Source: an uncultured Gemmatimonadota bacterium
GTDB taxonomy: Bacteria; Latescibacterota; UBA2968; UBA8231
DNA length: 37,849 nt
NCBI GenBank assembly: GCA_903893785.1
Contig: CAITNQ010000362.1
Span: 1-37,849 of the forward strand
Direction of reading: 5' to 3'
Position numbers and translations under genes: made by a program
Shown here: piece after piece, positions 17,474 through 25,967 of the stretch
Numbering within the stretch: position 1 is the first letter of the stretch
Layout: each line of letters begins with the position of its first letter
The notes under the pieces: model-generated
Told to the model about the DNA's origin: nothing
What the model saw: only the letters and a program-made list of their open reading frames with translations
The model's database searches: none

Positions 17474-20400
17474 TCAAGGCGCTGCGTGGGGTCCTTGGCG
17501 GTCAACGGTCAGGTGCACGCTGACACCCGGGGCCACGGTCAGCTGCGTGTGCAGCGACATCAGGGGCACCTCGGCCGGGGTGCGCAGGGTGGTGGTCAGC
17601 GGCTGCTCCGTGGGGTTGTGCACTTCCACGCGAAGGCGTTGCGCCGTCCACTCCTCCACCTGCAGGCACACCTCCGGCTGGTCCGCCGTCACCCAGTGGC
17701 CGACGTAGAACCCGCTGCCCCGGTTGACGTCCAACGTGGTGTAACCCGTGGTCCCCTCGACCACCACCGGGTCACTGACCCGGTCCGGAACGTCGCTGCG
17801 CCAGACGCCGGCACTCCAGCGCGGATTCAGCCCCTCGATGATCAAGGGCAGGTCATAGGGAATTGCGGCGCTGTCCACCGCGCCCGCGACACCGCCGTCG
17901 GTGGCTATCATGTGGGCTGCCCAGGCCACCTCCGCCAGTCGGCCGCGATCCAGCGACAGGCGATACGGGGTGGGGCCGTCGAAGCCCATGTCGCGGCTCA
18001 ACTCGGCCATGCGCCCGGCCACATCGAAGGGTTCCGGCCGGCGAGATGCCGTCTCGCCGAAGGCCCGATTGAGCTGCAGCAGGCGGGCGGTGAAGCGCGC
18101 CCCGGCCGGGACCGGGTGGGTCTGTGGCGGCACCAGACCCAGCTGGCCGCCGGCCAACCGCAATCCCGGCGACAACACCACCCAGTCGCCGACCAGGTCG
18201 CCGGGTACCAGGTCCACACAACCCGCGGCGGCCGCGTCGCCAGTCTGCCACCCGGCGCTGCTCCGGTGCCGGTAAGCGCCCTTCACGGTGGCGAACCAGG
18301 GCCACACCGGGTCGGTCCCGCGGCGTTCGGCGGTTTGGCGCAGACGCAGATCAATGTCGTACAGAATGCCGTTAAGGTGCGAGCGTGCCAGGCCGCGCGG
18401 CGTGAAATGGATGGCCCGGACGCGCCCGTCGTAGAGGCGCGCGGGTACCGTCACCCGCATCGGCGCCGCGTCAAACGCGAATTCGTTGAAGCTAGTGACG
18501 CCCGCGTAGCGTTGGCCCAGCAGGAAGTCGGTGTTACAGACCCGATCGGAGGTGAAAGGGAACTCCAGCATCGGGGCCAGAAAGGCGCCCCGGGGCGCCT
18601 GGTACCGCCACGTGGCCGCGCCTTCTTCCAGCCCTTCGACGGGCAGGTGCAGGTCCAGTTCGCGCAGTCCCATACCCGTATACTGAGCGGCTACCTCGCC
18701 CAACCAGTTCTGCCGGTCACCGCACCGGCATACCCAACGGTCGGTCACCGTGCGCAGGGCCGGCCCGACCGCCCGGCGTCCCTGCTCGTCACGGAAGACG
18801 GCGAACCAGTGGTGCTGCCAACCGTGGTAGCCATCGATTGTCTGGCGGAACGAGATCGCCTGCGGACGCCAATGCCGCCACGGCCGACCGTCCTGGTACA
18901 GCTGTACATCAGTCAGGCGCAGGCTATCGCGGGCGCCCAGGGCCAGGCGCCAAAGGTGACGGCCTTCGGCGGCCTGGCCCTCGTCCTTGTTGCGGATCGC
19001 CAGGGTGTCGATGATCGGTCCCTCGCTGATGAAATACCGCACCGGGCAGTCGAAGAAGTGGGACAGCGCACAGCGGAAGTAGTCGGCCGCATGGGGCACT
19101 GTATCGGCCGGCATGATCTGCTGGAACCCGACACCGGCAGCCGCCGGCACGTCGGCCGGCGAATACACTTCGTGGACGGCCACGGGTATGGGATTGGATC
19201 CGGACGCGACCTGCCAGGAATAGGCTTCCAGGCCGTCATCGACCAGGGCTCCGTTCCGGTACGTCGCTACGGCCACGCCCTGGAAGTGCTTGAACAGCCG
19301 GAACACATGGGGCGAGTGCTGCGGCCGCGCCACCAGCGCCATGTGAGTCGTGAAACCCAGGGAAAGCGCGTTGTTGGCGACCAGATAGCGTCCGTCCGCA
19401 CTTAACCACGAACGAGCCGGGTAGTTGGGTTGGCCGAACACCAGGTACCGCCCGCCTTCAGGGTCGGCAATATCGATGCCGGGTAGACACACCAGTTGAT
19501 CGTCTGACTGCGCCAGGCAGTCCTGCACCAGGGCCTCCCACTTCTCCGGTCCACCCAGGTCCTCGAAACGCTCCGTGAAGGCGATCAGCGCGTAGCCCGC
19601 CCGGCGCCCCGCAGCGGCGTACTCGGCCACCGTGCCCTGGCCATCCGAACTGGCTGAGTGCACGCCGATCAGGGCCCGGAAGTAGCGCAGCGGCCCCTTG
19701 ATGGTGATGTCAGGTTGCTCGTCGTAGTAGCGCATGCCGCCGCAATCCGCCGGCATGGGACGGTGCCGCCAGGTGGGCGGCACCGTGGCGCGGTCCCAGT
19801 CAATGATCCGCGTCGGCGGAGCCGTGTCCGCGGTTGGCGCGGCAACGGTCGGCGCCGGTACCTCGCCTGACCGCGCCGGCGGGGTGGCAACGGCTGGCTC
19901 AGGCCTGGTCGCCGCGACGGGTGTGGTGCGGGCTGGCGTTGGCGTGGTGTCAACAGCCGCGGCGGCGAGCCAGCGAAAGAGCCCCAGCAGCAACCGCTGC
20001 CCGTCGGACGGGGTGCGGCCGTCGCCGTTATGGAGGAAGATGCCTTCGATGGCGCCGTGATGGTTTTCGCCGAGGTTCGGCTCGGTGGTGTAGGGGCGGA
20101 AGAAGGTGAAGTAGCTGTTGACGCTGATCACGCCGACACGACCCGCGCCCGCCGGACGCACGGCGGCGATGACATCCTGGTGACCCAGCGGCTCCAGCCA
20201 GGCATACTGTTTGTCGGTCTTGGTGGTGTAGGCTCCTGAACCGGCCATGGCGCGCACCAGCGGCGTCCACGCCGAGTCCAGCAGGACCCACGGTGGCGTC
20301 GTGTAGCAGTCGTCCCAACGCATGTTCACGACCGGGTAGTACAGCCGGTGGACGCCGAGGGTGGCGGGGTGGGCGGCGATCCGTTCAGTCCAGCAGTAGA

Positions 20401-21121
20401 AGCTACCGTCGGCCACCGTACGGCCCGGTGTCTCGGGACCGGCCAGCGTCGCGTCGCTGAAGTCGGCGATGTGCCCGGGGTCAATGATCTGCTGCGCCTG
20501 GACCCGAGCCCCCCAGGGGGCGAGCATGCGATTGACCGCGGTCGCCAGGCCCTCGCCGCCCTCGCGGAAATGGCTACCGACGAGCACGCCCCCGCCCTGT
20601 TCCACATACCGTCGCAGGTTCGGCAGCGTGATGTCCCACCAGTTGGGCACATCCACGGCGCCGACCGTGAAAGCCTCGTCCGGGGTCACGGCGTCAGCCA
20701 CCACCACCAGGTGGTAGGCTTTCAGGTCTGCCAGCGACAGCGCCGTGGTCAGGGGCCGTTGGGTGACGGCAATGTTGTCCTGCGCCAGCTCGGCCGCATA
20801 GCGTGGGTCCATGGTGCCGGTGCGGGCCAGGAAGAGCAGTCGCAGACCGGCTGCCGCTCGCAGTGACGGGTCGCGGTCGTCGTCGGCGGTCGTCGCCGCG
20901 GGTGCCGTAGCCGAGGCGCCAGCGGCTGCCGCGCTGCTGGCTGGGGCAACGGCGGGGTTGGCGGTTGGCGCTGCCCGGCTCGGAGTTGCCGGTGGCGCGC
21001 CGGCCCATGCGCTGCTCGCGGCCAACCAGGCCACCGTGAGACCGAGCCAGGCCCCCCGCCATGCGCGCCCTGGCAGTGGCCACCACGGCCGCCCTCCCTC
21101 GTTGTGCGCCTGCGATGCCAC
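17474..21121 (-). CDS. Secreted two-module protein: GATase1-like domain + degenerate PHP-like domain
   Basis: 1215 aa from GTG at 21121, chosen because GGAGGT lies 6 nt upstream and a signal peptide follows at once (hydrophobic core in ~22-40, ending SSAWA). After an Ala/Pro/Thr-rich stretch, residues ~85-385 resemble a class-I glutamine-amidotransferase/ThuA-like fold (LRLLFLARTG, AYHLVVVADA, LRRYVEQGGGVLVG). A second Pro/Thr/Ala linker (~393-438) leads to a PHP-like region from ~480 (GVHSASSDGQG, His488; later LIAFTERFE and CLPGIDIADPEGGRYLVF). The normal HxH is GVH and TDH is TER, so metal binding is probably lost. The last ~500 residues are beta-rich and unrecognised. Likely periplasmic or outer; function unknown. 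Confidence 0.7.
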   Translation of the reverse strand: MASQAHNEGGRPWWPLPGRAWRGAWLGLTVAWLAASSAWAGAPPATPSRAAPTANPAVAPASSAAAAGASATAPAATTADDDRDPSLRAAAGLRLLFLARTGTMDPRYAAELAQDNIAVTQRPLTTALSLADLKAYHLVVVADAVTPDEAFTVGAVDVPNWWDITLPNLRRYVEQGGGVLVGSHFREGGEGLATAVNRMLAPWGARVQAQQIIDPGHIADFSDATLAGPETPGRTVADGSFYCWTERIAAHPATLGVHRLYYPVVNMRWDDCYTTPPWVLLDSAWTPLVRAMAGSGAYTTKTDKQYAWLEPLGHQDVIAAVRPAGAGRVGVISVNSYFTFFRPYTTEPNLGENHHGAIEGIFLHNGDGRTPSDGQRLLLGLFRWLAAAAVDTTPTPARTTPVAATRPEPAVATPPARSGEVPAPTVAAPTADTAPPTRIIDWDRATVPPTWRHRPMPADCGGMRYYDEQPDITIKGPLRYFRALIGVHSASSDGQGTVAEYAAAGRRAGYALIAFTERFEDLGGPEKWEALVQDCLAQSDDQLVCLPGIDIADPEGGRYLVFGQPNYPARSWLSADGRYLVANNALSLGFTTHMALVARPQHSPHVFRLFKHFQGVAVATYRNGALVDDGLEAYSWQVASGSNPIPVAVHEVYSPADVPAAAGVGFQQIMPADTVPHAADYFRCALSHFFDCPVRYFISEGPIIDTLAIRNKDEGQAAEGRHLWRLALGARDSLRLTDVQLYQDGRPWRHWRPQAISFRQTIDGYHGWQHHWFAVFRDEQGRRAVGPALRTVTDRWVCRCGDRQNWLGEVAAQYTGMGLRELDLHLPVEGLEEGAATWRYQAPRGAFLAPMLEFPFTSDRVCNTDFLLGQRYAGVTSFNEFAFDAAPMRVTVPARLYDGRVRAIHFTPRGLARSHLNGILYDIDLRLRQTAERRGTDPVWPWFATVKGAYRHRSSAGWQTGDAAAAGCVDLVPGDLVGDWVVLSPGLRLAGGQLGLVPPQTHPVPAGARFTARLLQLNRAFGETASRRPEPFDVAGRMAELSRDMGFDGPTPYRLSLDRGRLAEVAWAAHMIATDGGVAGAVDSAAIPYDLPLIIEGLNPRWSAGVWRSDVPDRVSDPVVVEGTTGYTTLDVNRGSGFYVGHWVTADQPEVCLQVEEWTAQRLRVEVHNPTEQPLTTTLRTPAEVPLMSLHTQLTVAPGVSVHLTVDRQGPHAAP

Positions 21122-21419
21122 TGTGGCACCTCCGTGGTCAGTGGACAGGTCATGGCAGCCCCTGGTGCCGGTCGGCTGTCGGTGTTCCTCGCGACGTGCC
21201 CGGCCCCCGCCGACGCCGGCAGGACGCCTTTTGCCGGGCCGCGCCGGGTCAGCCGGCCGGCGGGGGCCAAACATGGCCGCCGCAGGTTAACCGGGTCAAG
21301 GTGGCTCTGGCTTGCCGGCGCGCTGCCGGCGTGCGTTGATTTGCGCGCGCCGCGATGCGCGTGCGGTCGTCGCGTCGGCGCCGGCCGTCTCCCGCAGACA
21401 CCCCCCCACGAGGCCACCC
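21122..21419. promoter_or_regulatory. 298-bp divergent intergenic region
   Basis: Separates the leftward PHP-like/GH9/kinase/SIS set from the rightward GH63-like gene, so promoters for both should lie here. GGAGGT at 21128-21133 is the leftward RBS. TGGC and TTGC boxes occur near 21302-21320 on the plus strand but one base too close for sigma-54. No other element is clear. Confidence 0.4.
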
Positions 21420-23723
21420 ATGGACACGCCCACGACGCCACCCGTTGAGATCGTCTTCTGGAGCCGCGCGGGCGCGACGCGCGACGCCGGCTCCCTGGCG
21501 CAGGCGCAGGCCGAGACACTGGCTTTTGAGCCCGAAGGCCGTTTTTATGCCGCCCGCCTGCAGGTGCCAGCGGCTGGAACCCTAGTGCTTGAGCTGTCCT
21601 CGCCCCGGCCGCTGCGGCTGTGGCTCGACGGCGCGCCCGTGCTGGATGAAGGGCTGTTCTGGCGCTGTTACGAACGCCATCTGCGAGCGGCGGTGGTTGC
21701 CCCTTGTCTGGCCGGGCCCGTCGCCATGCTGGTGGAGGTGGGGCCTCGTTCTTCCTGGCCGGCCTCCATCGACCGCGACTGCCCCTCGCGCCGCCGCGCC
21801 CACGTGCGCGCCGCGCTGCAGCAGCGCCTCCCCGACCGATTGGGCATGACGGCCTGCCTGGTGCCCGGCGTGCAGGCACCCGCTACCTCCCTGCGCTTCC
21901 TGCCTACCCAGTTCCGCCGCGATGACATCACGTGGCAGCACGTCCTGGCGCAGCCCTTTGCCGGACTGGCGGCCGACCCGCCGTCACTGGACCATGCCTC
22001 GCCCCTGGACCGACCGGAGCCCGTGTTGCTGCTCACCTCGTCGGTGCTGCCCGGCGCGGCTCGCGAAGGCACCACCGCCGAGGAGCGGCAGCGTGGCTGG
22101 CGGCGCTTCTTCGTGCCAGTGGGGCACTTCGCCGACGACCCCGAACCGCTGCGCCGTCCCGGCGACCCGGAGACGCGCGTCGAGCCGTCAGTGGAGCCGG
22201 CCCGCTTGTTGTCGCTGCGTGTCGAGGGTCCCGGCGGGGCTGTGGAAGTGCCCATGCCCGGCTACGAGAGCCTGGGTCGCCAGGCACCCGTACGCCAGTT
22301 CCGGTCGCTGCCGCGGCCGCAGTTCGAGGCCACGTGGGCGCAATTGCCCGAGCCAGTGCTGCCACCAAGGCTGGCCTGGACGCAGCGTCTGTACCATTAC
22401 ACCTGGGACATGCTGCATCGGCTAGTGCGCGAACCGCGGCCCGAAAGCGGCCTGCCTGGGCTGTACGTGGCGACCGCGCTGAAGAACTTCGCCTGGCACC
22501 AGTTCGTGTGGGACTCCTCGTTCACGGCCATGTGTACGGCCTATGCCTGGCGGGCTTTCCCGGTCCATGCCAGCCTTGACCTGTTGCTGTCGCGCCAGTT
22601 TGACGGTGGCTACATCCATCGCGAGCACGACATTCGCGATGGGCTGCCGGCGGCCTATGAGCCCGATTTCAGCCCCAATCCGCCCATCCTGTCGGTGGCC
22701 GAGTGGGCCATTGCCTGCCTGACGGGAGATCGGCTGCGCCTGGCGCGCGTGTATCCGCCGCTGACCGACCTGCATCGCTGGCTGCGCGCCAACCGGCAGT
22801 TGCCGGACGGCACGTATTGGACCACCGGCCTGGCCAACGGGTTGGACAACTCGCCTTCCCTGGGCGAGGGGTACCCGTGTCTGACGGCACAGATGGCCCA
22901 CGATGCCGAGGTCCTGGGCCGCATGGCGCGCGCCCTCGGGCGCCCGGCCGAGGCCGAGGCCTGGGAGGCTGAACGGGCGGCCATCGCGCAGGCCCTCAAT
23001 GCCCATCTGTGGAGCCCGGCACAGAGCATCTACGCCACTTCGCTGGCCGAGGGCGGGCACAACCCCAATAAGGTGGTGACCGCCTTCTGGCCCCTGTGGG
23101 CGGGCGTGGTGCCCGCGGACCGCGTCGAGGCCCTGGCCCGCCACCTGCAGGACCCCCACAGCTTCTGGCGCCATCACCCCATCCCTAGCCTGGCGGCGGA
23201 CTCGCCTCATTTCCGACCTGCCGGCGACTACTGGCTCGGGTCCACCTGGGCGCCGACCAATTTCGCGGCCATCAAGGGTTTCGCCCGAGCCGGCCGCTGG
23301 GACCTGGCGCGGTTGACCGCCGAGCGGCACCTGTACTGCATGTACGAGGTGCTGCGCGATACCGGGTCCATCTGGGAAAACTACAGCTCCGAGAAGTCCG
23401 AGCGCGGCAGTTGGTCCGGACCCGACTACTGCTGGTCGTCGCTGGGCCCGGTCGCCCTGCTGCTGGAGGTGGTGCTGGGTCTTGAGCCCGATGCCCTGCA
23501 CAACACCCTGCGCTGGAACCTTCCCGAGGAGACCGTCGTCGGCGTGCGGCGCCTGCCCCTGGGGCCGGCCACGGTGAGCGTCGAAGCCCGTCGCCGCGCT
23601 GAGGGTGGGTATGATGTGGAGGTCAACAGCGACCGAGCCCTGAGGCTGGAGATCCAGCGGCAGGGCGAGTGGCGCGCGTACGACTGCCCGTGCGGCGCGA
23701 CTCGCTTCGCACTGGGCACCTGA
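21420..23723 (+). CDS. GH63/GH37-type (alpha/alpha)6 glycosidase-like protein (MGH1/trehalase-like)
   Basis: 767 aa. A beta-rich N-terminal half (~1-330) precedes an alpha/alpha toroid. The toroid shows the clan GH-G motif order: FVWDSSFTAMC (substrate and catalytic Asp region), GLDNSPS, and DYWLGSTWAPTNF, then SIWENYSSEKSERG with the probable second acidic catalytic residue. GH63 alpha-glucosidases, mannosylglycerate hydrolases and trehalases share these motifs; the exact substrate is not visible. The ATG at 21420 is preferred over the upstream open frame because GAGG precedes it and the Arg-rich upstream translation has no coding character. No signal peptide. Its 3' end is partly duplicated downstream (23824-23875). 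Confidence 0.8.
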   Translation: MDTPTTPPVEIVFWSRAGATRDAGSLAQAQAETLAFEPEGRFYAARLQVPAAGTLVLELSSPRPLRLWLDGAPVLDEGLFWRCYERHLRAAVVAPCLAGPVAMLVEVGPRSSWPASIDRDCPSRRRAHVRAALQQRLPDRLGMTACLVPGVQAPATSLRFLPTQFRRDDITWQHVLAQPFAGLAADPPSLDHASPLDRPEPVLLLTSSVLPGAAREGTTAEERQRGWRRFFVPVGHFADDPEPLRRPGDPETRVEPSVEPARLLSLRVEGPGGAVEVPMPGYESLGRQAPVRQFRSLPRPQFEATWAQLPEPVLPPRLAWTQRLYHYTWDMLHRLVREPRPESGLPGLYVATALKNFAWHQFVWDSSFTAMCTAYAWRAFPVHASLDLLLSRQFDGGYIHREHDIRDGLPAAYEPDFSPNPPILSVAEWAIACLTGDRLRLARVYPPLTDLHRWLRANRQLPDGTYWTTGLANGLDNSPSLGEGYPCLTAQMAHDAEVLGRMARALGRPAEAEAWEAERAAIAQALNAHLWSPAQSIYATSLAEGGHNPNKVVTAFWPLWAGVVPADRVEALARHLQDPHSFWRHHPIPSLAADSPHFRPAGDYWLGSTWAPTNFAAIKGFARAGRWDLARLTAERHLYCMYEVLRDTGSIWENYSSEKSERGSWSGPDYCWSSLGPVALLLEVVLGLEPDALHNTLRWNLPEETVVGVRRLPLGPATVSVEARRRAEGGYDVEVNSDRALRLEIQRQGEWRAYDCPCGATRFALGT

Positions 23724-23875
23724 CCGGCGGCGATGACGGTGGCCGTCGCTGGCGCCGCGGTGGCCCGCCCGCCTCGAGCGGCCGCAGGCCTGGCCGGCAA
23801 GGGCGTGAGGGGGTTGCCGTTGGGCACTTAGCACCCGACCGGCGGCGATGACGGTGGCCGTCGCTGGCGCCGCGG
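23709..23875 (+). repeat. Duplicated 3' end of the GH63-like gene (115-bp spaced direct repeat)
   Basis: 23709-23760 and 23824-23875 match over 52 bp with three mismatches; 39 bp (23722-23760 and 23837-23875) are identical. The first copy contains the end of the GH63-like gene and its TGA. Read codon by codon, the gene end (CTG GGC ACC TGA) is mirrored just before the second copy by TTG GGC ACT TAG, both encoding LGT-stop. Fainter similarity continues after the identical block, so this looks like a diverged ~115-bp tandem duplication. Confidence 0.75.
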
Positions 23876-24066
23876 CCGGCCGCTCGCCCCCAAGAGCGGC
23901 CGGTCCGGCACCTCCCGTCGGCGCGATGGGGCTGCCTTGCCCAACGGGCGCGGGTGGGTAGATTCGGCGGTGTAGGGGCTGCATGTTGGGCCGCTGGGCG
24001 GGACAACGGGACCCCGGCCGCGCCACGCGGTTGGCGACCTCACGGCGATGACGACGGGGAGGACGC
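23724..24066. other. 343-bp intergenic region before the lipid operon
   Basis: Consists largely of the duplicated GH63-like tail, the strong hairpin at 23876-23903 and about 160 bp before the methyltransferase start. I see no gene. The promoter for 24067 onward should lie between 23904 and 24050, but no clear -35/-10 or sigma-54 element stands out. Confidence 0.45.
23876..23903 (+). terminator. Perfect 10-bp hairpin downstream of the GH63-like gene
   Basis: CCGGCCGCTC pairs perfectly with GAGCGGCCGG around the 8-nt loop GCCCCCAA. It lies about 150 nt after the stop, just behind the second repeat copy. There is no T-tract, which is common in GC-rich genomes. A terminator isolating the downstream lipid operon is the simplest reading. 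Confidence 0.5.
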
Positions 24067-25119
24067 GTGGAGCATCTGGTCAGGACCGCTATCGGCTGGG
24101 CGGAGCATGGGTACCTGCCCGACGCTGCGATTCGCTTCGGCATCCGGCACTTCTGCCAGCGCCGCCTGGCGCAGCTGGGTGCCGGCGACGCCGAAGCACA
24201 GGCGTGCCTGAGCGAGGGCTTCCTGGCCGACATGGACTGCGGCGAGGTGGCGCCCGTGCCGCATCTGGCCAACGAGCAGCACTACGAGGTGCCGGCGGAG
24301 TTCTTTGCCCTGGTCCTGGGTCCGCACCGCAAATACAGTTGCGCCCACTGGGCTACCGGCGTCGAGACGCTGGCCGCAGCCGAATCGGCGGCGCTGCAGG
24401 CGACCTGTTCGCGGGCTGCTCTGGTCGACGGGCAGCGCGTCCTCGAGTTGGGCTGTGGCTGGGGTTCGCTCACGCTATGGATGGCAGAGCACTACCCTGC
24501 CAGCCACATCACTGCCGTGTCCAATTCGGCTTCGCAGCGGCTGTGGATCACGGCCCAGGCGCAGCTTCGCGGGATCACCAACGTGGAGGTGATCACCGCC
24601 GACATGAACACCTTCATCCTTGATCAGCAGTTCGATCGCGTGCTGTCGGTGGAGATGTTCGAGCACATGCGGAACTGGCGCGCTCTGTACGCCCGCGTGC
24701 ACGCCTGGCTGGTGCCGGGCGGGCGCTTCTTCATGCACATCTTCTGCCACCGGGCCACCCCGTATGCCTTTGTCGACAACGGCCCGTCTGACTGGATGAG
24801 CCGGCGCTTCTTCTCCGGCGGAATCATGCCGAGCGATGACCTGCCGCTGCGTTTCCAGGACCACCTGCGCCTGCTGCAGCGATGGCGCTGGGATGGGCGC
24901 CACTACCAGCGCACGGCCAATGCCTGGCTTGCCAATCTCGACGCACGAGGCGATGAAGTCCTGCCGATCCTGACGGCCACCTACGGTCCGCCGCACGCGC
25001 GGCGGTGGCGGCAGCGCTGGCGCATTTTCTTCATGGCCTGCGCAGAGACGTGGGGGTACCGTGACGGCCAGGAATGGTGGGTGGGGCATTACCTGTTCGA
25101 GCGGCCGGCCGCGGCCTGA
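24067..25119 (+). CDS. CFA-synthase-like SAM-dependent methyltransferase
   Basis: 350 aa. The SAM-binding motif [20 protein letters not shown] is at 125-144, preceded by the CFA-family substrate segment HYEVPAEFF (72-80) and followed by [13 protein letters not shown]. The family (COG2230) methylates or cyclopropanates olefinic acyl chains of phospholipids; this branch lacks the full N-terminal lipid-binding domain of classical Cfa and also resembles plant N-methyltransferase-like members. Start is GTG at 24067 with GGGGAGG about 4 nt upstream. A 287-bp gap separates it from the lipocalin gene, so it may be a separate transcript. Its neighbours argue for an unsaturated acyl lipid substrate, different from that of the second CFA-type enzyme at 28903. 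Confidence 0.8.
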   Translation: MEHLVRTAIGWAEHGYLPDAAIRFGIRHFCQRRLAQLGAGDAEAQACLSEGFLADMDCGEVAPVPHLANEQHYEVPAEFFALVLGPHRKYSCAHWATGVETLAAAESAALQATCSRAALVDGQRVLELGCGWGSLTLWMAEHYPASHITAVSNSASQRLWITAQAQLRGITNVEVITADMNTFILDQQFDRVLSVEMFEHMRNWRALYARVHAWLVPGGRFFMHIFCHRATPYAFVDNGPSDWMSRRFFSGGIMPSDDLPLRFQDHLRLLQRWRWDGRHYQRTANAWLANLDARGDEVLPILTATYGPPHARRWRQRWRIFFMACAETWGYRDGQEWWVGHYLFERPAAA

Positions 25120-25406
25120 GGTGTGCCGCGGGGGCGTCACCCCATTGCCTCGCCGCGGCGATGCCAAGGCCGCCAAGCGGTCGCGGCGGTGCCTGGGGTG
25201 AGATGTCGGGCCATGGTCCCTGGGCCACCGAGGACGCCGGGTCCATGGGCTGTCGACGAGGCGGTCGCGTCAGTCCCGGCGCGGGCCTATCGTCCCGGCC
25301 GCCGTGCACGGTCCCTGCCCCACCCCGAGTTGGCCCGAGCGGCGGGTTCCTGCTGGTGCGCCCTTGGCGAGCCCCTCGGGGTGAGTGCCGCCTCTCTGCC
25401 CCCAAG

Positions 25407-25967
25407 ATGCAGCCGATGAAACCGAGCCGATCTGCCCTGTGCATCGCCGTCCTGATCCTGCTGCCGGGCTGCCACGGCATCCCGCGCCCGCCGGTCGCCG
25501 TGGTGCCCCACGTGGACCTGGCCCGGTTCATGGGCGACTGGTACGTCATCGCCAACATCCCCACCTACATCGAGGCGGGCGCCCACAACGCCGTCGAGTC
25601 GTACCGGCTGCTTCCCGACAGTACCATTGCGACGACCTTCACCTTCCGGGCCGGCGCCTTCGACGGTCCGGCGAAGCGCTACACCCCCCGCGGCTTCGTT
25701 GTTCCCGGCACCCGCAATGCCGTCTGGGGTATGCGCTTTGTCTGGCCCATCAAGGCCGATTACCGCATCTCCTATCTGGACCCGGACTACCGCGTCACCG
25801 TCGTCGCCCGCGAGAAGCGGGACTACGTCTGGATCATGGCACGTGAGCCCCAGATACCCGACGCCGCCTACGAAGCGCTCGTCCGCTTCATCGGCGAGCA
25901 GGGTTATGACACCACCCGTATCCAGCGTGTACCGCAGCGCTGGCCGGCGCCGGCGGCCGCCCCATGA
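25407..25967 (+). CDS. Lipocalin lipoprotein (Blc-like)
   Basis: 186 aa. An N-terminal lipoprotein signal ends at the lipobox LLPGC, so the mature protein is predicted to be lipid-anchored in the envelope. The lipocalin signature FMGDWYVIANIPTYIE follows, then GFVVPGTRNAVWGMRFVWPIKADYRI and the late YVWIMAREP motif, as in bacterial Blc. Such proteins bind fatty acids or lysophospholipids. Two in-frame ATGs (25407 and 25416) are possible; neither has a strong RBS and both leave the signal intact. The stop overlaps the desaturase start (ATGA), so it is the first gene of a tightly coupled lipid operon, and it probably carries the lipids modified by its neighbours. Confidence 0.88.
   Translation: MQPMKPSRSALCIAVLILLPGCHGIPRPPVAVVPHVDLARFMGDWYVIANIPTYIEAGAHNAVESYRLLPDSTIATTFTFRAGAFDGPAKRYTPRGFVVPGTRNAVWGMRFVWPIKADYRISYLDPDYRVTVVAREKRDYVWIMAREPQIPDAAYEALVRFIGEQGYDTTRIQRVPQRWPAPAAAP

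Noticed and set aside
21302..21320. Sigma-54 promoter before the GH63-like gene
   Set aside because: TGGC and TTGC are one base too close together.
25109..25130. Shared 11-mer CTGAGGTGTGC at the stops near 1934 and 25119
   Set aside because: Identical 11-mers are expected many times by chance in a window this long; no flanking similarity supports an attachment site.
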